A stretch of DNA of 8,453 bases from Pseudomonadota bacterium. Lineage in GTDB: Bacteria; Pseudomonadota; Alphaproteobacteria; Rhodobacterales; Rhodobacteraceae. Below the pieces are notes generated by a model that was not told the origin of the DNA, did no database searches, and saw nothing but the letters and a program-made list of their open reading frames with translations. Shown here piece after piece: positions 6,157-8,453 of this stretch (the stretch's first letter is position 1; every line of letters starts with the position of its first letter). Position numbers and translations under genes: made by a program. Where the stretch lies: NCBI GenBank assembly GCA_021813645.1, contig JAKAJW010000228.1:1-8453 (forward strand), written 5' to 3'.

Positions 6157-6222
6157 ATGACGGCAAGGCGCGTCGGGGTGGTTTGGGGGGTGGTTTCCGG
6201 TGGGGACGCAAGGCGCAAATGA
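6157..6222 (+). CDS. Possible 21-codon upstream ORF before the cold-shock gene
   Basis: An ATG at 6157 opens a frame of 21 codons (MTARRVGVVW..., ending GGDARRK) that stops at TGA 6220-6222. That stop overlaps the cold-shock ATG as ATGA. The middle is encoded by a 12-bp tandem repeat. Ahead of it lies only a poor ribosome-binding site (CGGATC). It may be a translated leader coupled to the cold-shock gene, or simply the untranslated leader read by chance; the coding potential is not compelling. Confidence 0.22.
   Translation: MTARRVGVVWGVVSGGDARRK
6175..6198 (+). repeat. G-rich 12-bp tandem repeat in the cold-shock gene leader
   Basis: GGGGTGGTTTGG (6175-6186) is followed directly by GGGGTGGTTTCC (6187-6198), identical at the first 10 positions. 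Together with GGTGGGG at 6199-6205 it makes a leader with many G-runs just before the ribosome-binding site. That is enough for a two-layer G-quadruplex or other compact RNA fold. The repeat is certain; a function is not. Confidence 0.7.
6210..6213 (+). promoter_or_regulatory. Ribosome-binding site of the cold-shock gene
   Basis: AAGG lies 5 nt before the ATG at 6219. It supports that start over the in-frame TTG at 6183, which lies inside the G-rich repeat and would add 12 residues unlike the family. Confidence 0.45.
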
Positions 6223-6764
6223 CTGACGACAGTAAGGCCGTGCGCCTGGTGCACGGCCATGTGAAGTGGTTCGACGTGGGCAAGGGCTTCGGCTTCATCG
6301 TGGCGGACGATGGCGGCCCCGACATTCTACTGCATGCCAATGTTCTGCGCAATTTCGGCCAAAGCTCGGTCGCCGACGGGGCCGGGGTGCTGGTCGGCGT
6401 GCAGCAGACCCAGCGCGGGGCACAGGCCGTCGAAGTGCGCGAGATTGAGCCGCCCGAAGGGCTGGGCAATGGGCCCGCCGGGACGAACGACGAAGCTGGC
6501 AGCGTCTCGCTGCTGGATGTCGCCAGCCAGCCGCTGACGCCGGCGCGGGTGAAATGGTTCGACAAGGTGAAGGGATTCGGCTTCGCCAATGTCTTCGGCT
6601 CGCCCGAGGACGTGTTCATCCATATCGAGGTGCTGCGTGCCTCTGGCTTCGCCGATCTGCAGCCGGGCGAAGCCGTCTGCCTGCGGGTGACCGACGGCAA
6701 GCGCGGCCGGATGGCGACTCAGGTCGCCTCCTGGGAAGCCGCGTCGCGGGAACGCGTATCGTGA
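6219..6764 (+). CDS. Tandem two-domain cold-shock (CspA-like) nucleic-acid-binding protein
   Basis: The 181-residue protein contains two cold-shock domains joined by a linker of about 35 residues. Domain 1 (about 11-76) has HVKWFDVGKGFGFIV (14-28, with the RNP1 motif) and DILLHANVL (35-43, an RNP2 variant with LLH in place of VFVH). Domain 2 (about 109-173) has ARVKWFDKVKGFGFAN (109-124, RNP1) and VFIHIEVL (132-139, a more typical RNP2). Such proteins bind single-stranded RNA or DNA and melt mRNA structure, mostly after cold shock or on entry to stationary phase. Duplicated forms of this length are common in Rhodobacterales. The second domain lacks some length between strands compared with CspA. 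Its 128-nt upstream region holds palindromes, a possible short upstream ORF and a G-rich repeat. I see only a weak promoter candidate there (CTGGCA 6117-6122, TTGTAT 6141-6146, 18-nt spacer). Downstream it is 48 nt from the DUF192 gene, so an operon is likely. Confidence 0.92.
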   Translation: MTDDSKAVRLVHGHVKWFDVGKGFGFIVADDGGPDILLHANVLRNFGQSSVADGAGVLVGVQQTQRGAQAVEVREIEPPEGLGNGPAGTNDEAGSVSLLDVASQPLTPARVKWFDKVKGFGFANVFGSPEDVFIHIEVLRASGFADLQPGEAVCLRVTDGKRGRMATQVASWEAASRERVS

Positions 6765-6812
6765 TCGACCGGTCGGGCCGCGCATGCTGAAGCGCCGGCG
6801 GGACCGCGCATC

Positions 6813-7304
6813 GTGATTTGCCGCGCCCGTCCGGTTCTGGTCCTGGCGCTAACGGCGGCGCTGGTCACCGCGGCGGGGCAGGGCCGGGCGGCCTGCGCCC
6901 CGGGCGAGGTGGAATTCGCCGCCCCGGGCGGCGCGGCACGGTTTCACGTCGAGGTCGCCGCCACCGCGGCGCAGCGCGCATACGGGCTGATGAACCGCGC
7001 CAGCCTGGCCGCGGATGCCGGCATGATCTTCATCTTTCCGCAGCCGGTCGAGGCGCGATTCTGGATGAAGGACACGCTGATCCCGCTCGACATGATCTTC
7101 GCCGACCCGGCCGGCCGGATCACCCGGATCGCCGAGAACGCGCAGCCGATGGACGAGAGCGTGATCGATGGCGGCCCCGGCGTTGCCTATGTCATCGAGG
7201 TCAACGCAGGCCAGGCCCAGCGCCTCGGCCTGCGGCCCGGCATGGCGCTGCGCGGGGCGATGCTCGACCAGGATCGGGCCGCCTGGTCCTGCAGCGCGCC
7301 TTAG
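6813..7304 (+). CDS. Secreted DUF192 domain protein
   Basis: This 163-residue protein begins with a Sec signal peptide: basic start MICRAR, hydrophobic stretch at about 7-21, and a likely cut after GQGRA (about residue 26), so the mature protein should be periplasmic. The remainder is a DUF192 domain (COG1430): QRAYGLMNR (54-62), GMIFIFP (70-76), FWMKDTLIPLDMIFAD (83-98), the ENAQPMDES region (108-116) and YVIEVNAGQAQRLGLRPG (126-143). The FWMK(D/N)T core and closing EVNAG are the family hallmarks. The biochemical function of DUF192 is not established, and I assign none. The start is GTG, with only a moderate GGGA sequence 9 nt upstream. No ATG gives a better N-terminus, and the GTG start yields a well-formed signal peptide. 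It follows the cold-shock gene by 48 nt and precedes tRNA-Pro by 40 nt, with no strong terminator in between. Confidence 0.9.
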   Translation: MICRARPVLVLALTAALVTAAGQGRAACAPGEVEFAAPGGAARFHVEVAATAAQRAYGLMNRASLAADAGMIFIFPQPVEARFWMKDTLIPLDMIFADPAGRITRIAENAQPMDESVIDGGPGVAYVIEVNAGQAQRLGLRPGMALRGAMLDQDRAAWSCSAP

Positions 7305-7344
7305 GCCTTTTCCCGGACCGGGGGACCGGTTAGGAAGGCGTCAG

Positions 7345-7421
7345 CGGGGCGTAGCGCAGTCTGGTAGCGCGCTGGTTTTGGGTACCAGAGGCCGCGAGTT
7401 CGAATCTCGCCGCCCCGACCA
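7345..7421 (+). tRNA. tRNA-Pro (anticodon UGG)
   Basis: The 77-nt cloverleaf folds without mismatches. The acceptor stem CGGGGCG (7345-7351) pairs with CGCCCCG (7411-7417) and is followed by A and an encoded CCA (7418-7421). The D stem is GCGC/GCGC with a GG-containing loop. The anticodon stem CTGGT/ACCAG encloses the loop TTTGGGT, with anticodon TGG at 7379-7381. A five-base variable region precedes the T stem GCGAG/CTCGC with loop TTCGAAT. The UGG anticodon, usually with a modified first base, can read CCA and other proline codons. The sequence closely resembles other bacterial tRNA-Pro(UGG). No clear own promoter or T-rich terminator is visible, so it may be processed from a transcript that includes the DUF192 gene. 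Confidence 0.97.
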
Positions 7422-7501
7422 TCCGTCCGTCACGGCCATTCCAGGGATGCATTTCCGCCATGCGCGGGGCCTGCCGCGGGCCGCGGGAATGCCCTTGAAA
7501 C

Positions 7502-7515
7502 ATAAGCATGCTTAT
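7502..7515. promoter_or_regulatory. Perfect 14-bp palindrome, probable MarR operator
   Basis: ATAAGCATGCTTAT is perfectly self-complementary, AT-rich in a GC-rich region, and ends 14 bp before the marR start. It overlaps the TATAAT box by three bases. MarR-family dimers bind such palindromes over the promoter of their own operon, so self-repression relieved by a ligand is the natural inference. Which protein binds it is not shown by the sequence. Confidence 0.7.
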
Positions 7516-7518
7516 AAT
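7513..7518 (+). promoter_or_regulatory. -10 box (TATAAT) of the marR-efflux operon
   Basis: This is an exact sigma-70 TATAAT only 11 nt before the marR ATG. Transcription would start around 7524-7526, leaving about 5 nt of leader. TTGAAA at 7495-7500 is just 12 nt upstream, too near to serve as a normal -35. TG at 7509-7510 is one base away from an extended -10 position. No ribosome-binding site precedes the ATG, which fits a leaderless or near-leaderless mRNA. Confidence 0.55.
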
Positions 7519-7529
7519 AGACCCTGCTC

Positions 7530-8006
7530 ATGAAAAACGAGGGTATCGAGCGTTTCGGCCTGCTCATTCACGATTCCGCGCGTTTGCTGCGGCTTCGCTT
7601 CGAGGTGCATGGCCGCACGCTTGGCCTGTCTTCGGCGCAATGGCGGCTGCTGGTCCGCCTGTTGCGGGAAGGCAAGGCGACTCAGGCGCGGCTGGCCGAA
7701 CTGATGGAGATCGAGCCGATCTCGGTGTCGCGGCTGGTCACGCGGATGGAGCAGGCGGGCTGGGTCGAGCGCCAGCCCGACGCCAACGATCGCCGCATCC
7801 GGCTGGTGGTGCCGACGGCCAAGACGCTCGAAGCCTTCGCCGACATCAAGCAGGTGGCGGTCGGGGTCTATGACGAGGCGATGGCCGGGCTCGGGGAGGA
7901 TCAGCGCCAGCAGCTGATCGCAAGCCTGACCGTCGTGCTGAACAATCTTTCCGGGGCCAAGGCCGCGCAGGGCGGCGAAGCTCAGGAGCCAGGGGAACCT
8001 TCATGA
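7530..8006 (+). CDS. MarR-family transcriptional repressor
   Basis: This 158-residue protein is a MarR winged-helix regulator. N-terminal dimerisation helices cover about 1-45 (ERFGLLIHDSARLLRLRF, then LGLSSAQWRLLVRLL at 31-45). The DNA-binding part follows: TQARLAELMEI (51-61), recognition helix around PISVSRLVTRMEQAGW (63-78), and the wing RQPDANDRRIRLV (81-93) with the family D-x-R pattern. C-terminal helices (about 100-141) complete the dimer interface, and a loose polar tail ends the protein. MarR proteins repress their own operon until a small aromatic or toxic ligand binds. Here a perfect palindrome lies over the promoter and the stop codon overlaps the start of a membrane fusion protein as ATGA, so the probable target is this efflux operon. 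The inducer cannot be deduced. The ATG at 7530 has no ribosome-binding site but gives the expected N-terminus, and no better start exists downstream. Confidence 0.92.
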   Translation: MKNEGIERFGLLIHDSARLLRLRFEVHGRTLGLSSAQWRLLVRLLREGKATQARLAELMEIEPISVSRLVTRMEQAGWVERQPDANDRRIRLVVPTAKTLEAFADIKQVAVGVYDEAMAGLGEDQRQQLIASLTVVLNNLSGAKAAQGGEAQEPGEPS

Positions 8007-8453
8007 ACGCCGAATCCAAGCTTACCGCCTCCGTCGCCTCGGCACTGCCGTTGCGGCGCAAGGCGCGGGGCCGCCGTTTTGCACTGATGCTGGCAGTGCC
8101 GGCCGCGCTGCTGCTGACCGGCGGCTATTTCTGGCTGAACGGCGGCCGCTATGCCGAAACCCAGGACGCCAACGCCCATCAGGCGCGGGTGCCGATCGCG
8201 GCCAATGTCTCCGGCATGGTCACCCAGATCGGCTTTCGGAACGATCACCGGGTGCAGAAGGGGCAGCTGCTGTTCCAGGTCGATCCGCGCCCCTTCGCGC
8301 TGGCCGTCGAGCAGGCCCAGGCCGCGGTGTCGCAGGCCCGGCTGCAGGTCGAGCAGCTGAAGGCCGGCTATGCCAGTGCCGTGACCCAGGTGAAGGTCAA
8401 CCAGTACCAGGTGAAGTTCTACGACAGCGAACTGGCCCGGCAAGAGGCGCTGG
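8003..8453 (+). CDS. EmrA/HlyD-type membrane fusion protein, 5' part (runs off the right edge)
   Basis: The frame is open from the ATG at 8003 to the window end, giving 150 residues. A basic cytoplasmic N-terminus (about 1-25, with LRRKARGRR at 17-25) precedes one membrane helix at about 26-46 (FALMLAVPAALLLTGGYFWL). A short AETQDANAHQARVPIAANVS segment (51-70) follows, then the first half of a biotinyl-lipoyl-like domain (SGMVTQIGFRNDHRVQKGQL, 70-89, to FQVDPRPF, 91-98). After this an alanine- and glutamine-rich helix begins (LAVEQAQAAVSQARLQVEQL, 100-119), the start of the periplasmic coiled-coil hairpin. Such proteins link an inner-membrane pump, usually of the DHA2 major-facilitator type in EmrAB systems, to an outer-membrane channel. 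That pump would be expected just beyond the right edge. AGGGG lies 7 nt before the ATG, and the start overlaps the marR stop as ATGA. Whether the partner is an MFS pump is inferred from gene context and similarity to EmrA. Confidence 0.9.
   Translation, partial: MNAESKLTASVASALPLRRKARGRRFALMLAVPAALLLTGGYFWLNGGRYAETQDANAHQARVPIAANVSGMVTQIGFRNDHRVQKGQLLFQVDPRPFALAVEQAQAAVSQARLQVEQLKAGYASAVTQVKVNQYQVKFYDSELARQEAL

Noticed and set aside
7474..7486. GC hairpin CCGCG-GGC-CGCGG as terminator of tRNA-Pro
   Set aside because: Only five base pairs and no following T run; it is just as well explained by local C/G-rich sequence.
7495..7518. TTGAAA (7495-7500) paired with TATAAT (7513-7518) as a standard promoter
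   Set aside because: The spacer is 12 nt, too short for a sigma-70 -35/-10 pair; only the -10 box was kept.
1..8453. CRISPR arrays, insertion sequences, toxin-antitoxin pairs, rRNA or phage genes
   Set aside because: I read both strands for regular spaced repeats, terminal inverted repeats, transposase or integrase motifs and rRNA signatures and saw none; all gaps are under 170 nt.

Overview
The window is GC-rich, densely packed chromosomal DNA, most probably from an alphaproteobacterium of the Rhodobacteraceae/Paracoccaceae type. I infer this from three things: the protein sequences (TrpE N-terminus, SurA/PpiD-like chaperone, duplicated cold-shock protein, alphaproteobacterial FabI and PdxH), the strong G/C preference at third codon positions, and the gene order. 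No database search was possible, so the taxonomic call is by recognition only.

Left half (1-5308), all on the minus strand. Read in the direction of transcription it holds: fabI (enoyl-ACP reductase), gpt (xanthine phosphoribosyltransferase, starting 2 nt after fabI), a four-helix DUF2127 membrane protein 31 nt further on, then a 112-nt gap with a hairpin and a candidate promoter, a class I/II PLP-dependent aminotransferase, a 70-nt gap, ppiD (membrane-anchored periplasmic folding factor), and the first 72 codons of trpE (anthranilate synthase I), which starts 8 nt after ppiD at a TTG codon. The likely transcription units are fabI-gpt-DUF2127, the aminotransferase, and ppiD-trpE, the last presumably leading into the tryptophan genes beyond the left edge.

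Right half (5309-8453), all on the plus strand. A 164-nt divergent region separates fabI from pdxH (pyridoxamine 5'-phosphate oxidase). Then come a two-domain cold-shock protein, a secreted DUF192 protein, a tRNA-Pro(UGG) gene with encoded CCA, a MarR-family repressor, and the 5' part of an EmrA/HlyD-type membrane fusion protein running off the right edge. The MarR gene has a perfect 14-bp palindrome overlapping a perfect TATAAT box 11 nt before its ATG, and its stop overlaps the fusion-protein start as ATGA. This looks like a self-regulated drug-efflux operon whose inner-membrane pump would lie just outside the window.

Most of the window is conserved core metabolism and envelope maintenance: fatty-acid synthesis, purine salvage, tryptophan, vitamin B6, periplasmic folding. 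PdxH makes the PLP cofactor the aminotransferase uses, but nothing suggests co-regulation. I found no mobile element, CRISPR array, toxin-antitoxin pair or evident new system. The points worth a second look are regulatory: the near-leaderless marR promoter with its operator, a short upstream ORF with a G-rich 12-bp tandem repeat before the cold-shock gene, and four CTAG sites that occur only in two promoter regions, two of them forming an inverted repeat over a candidate promoter.
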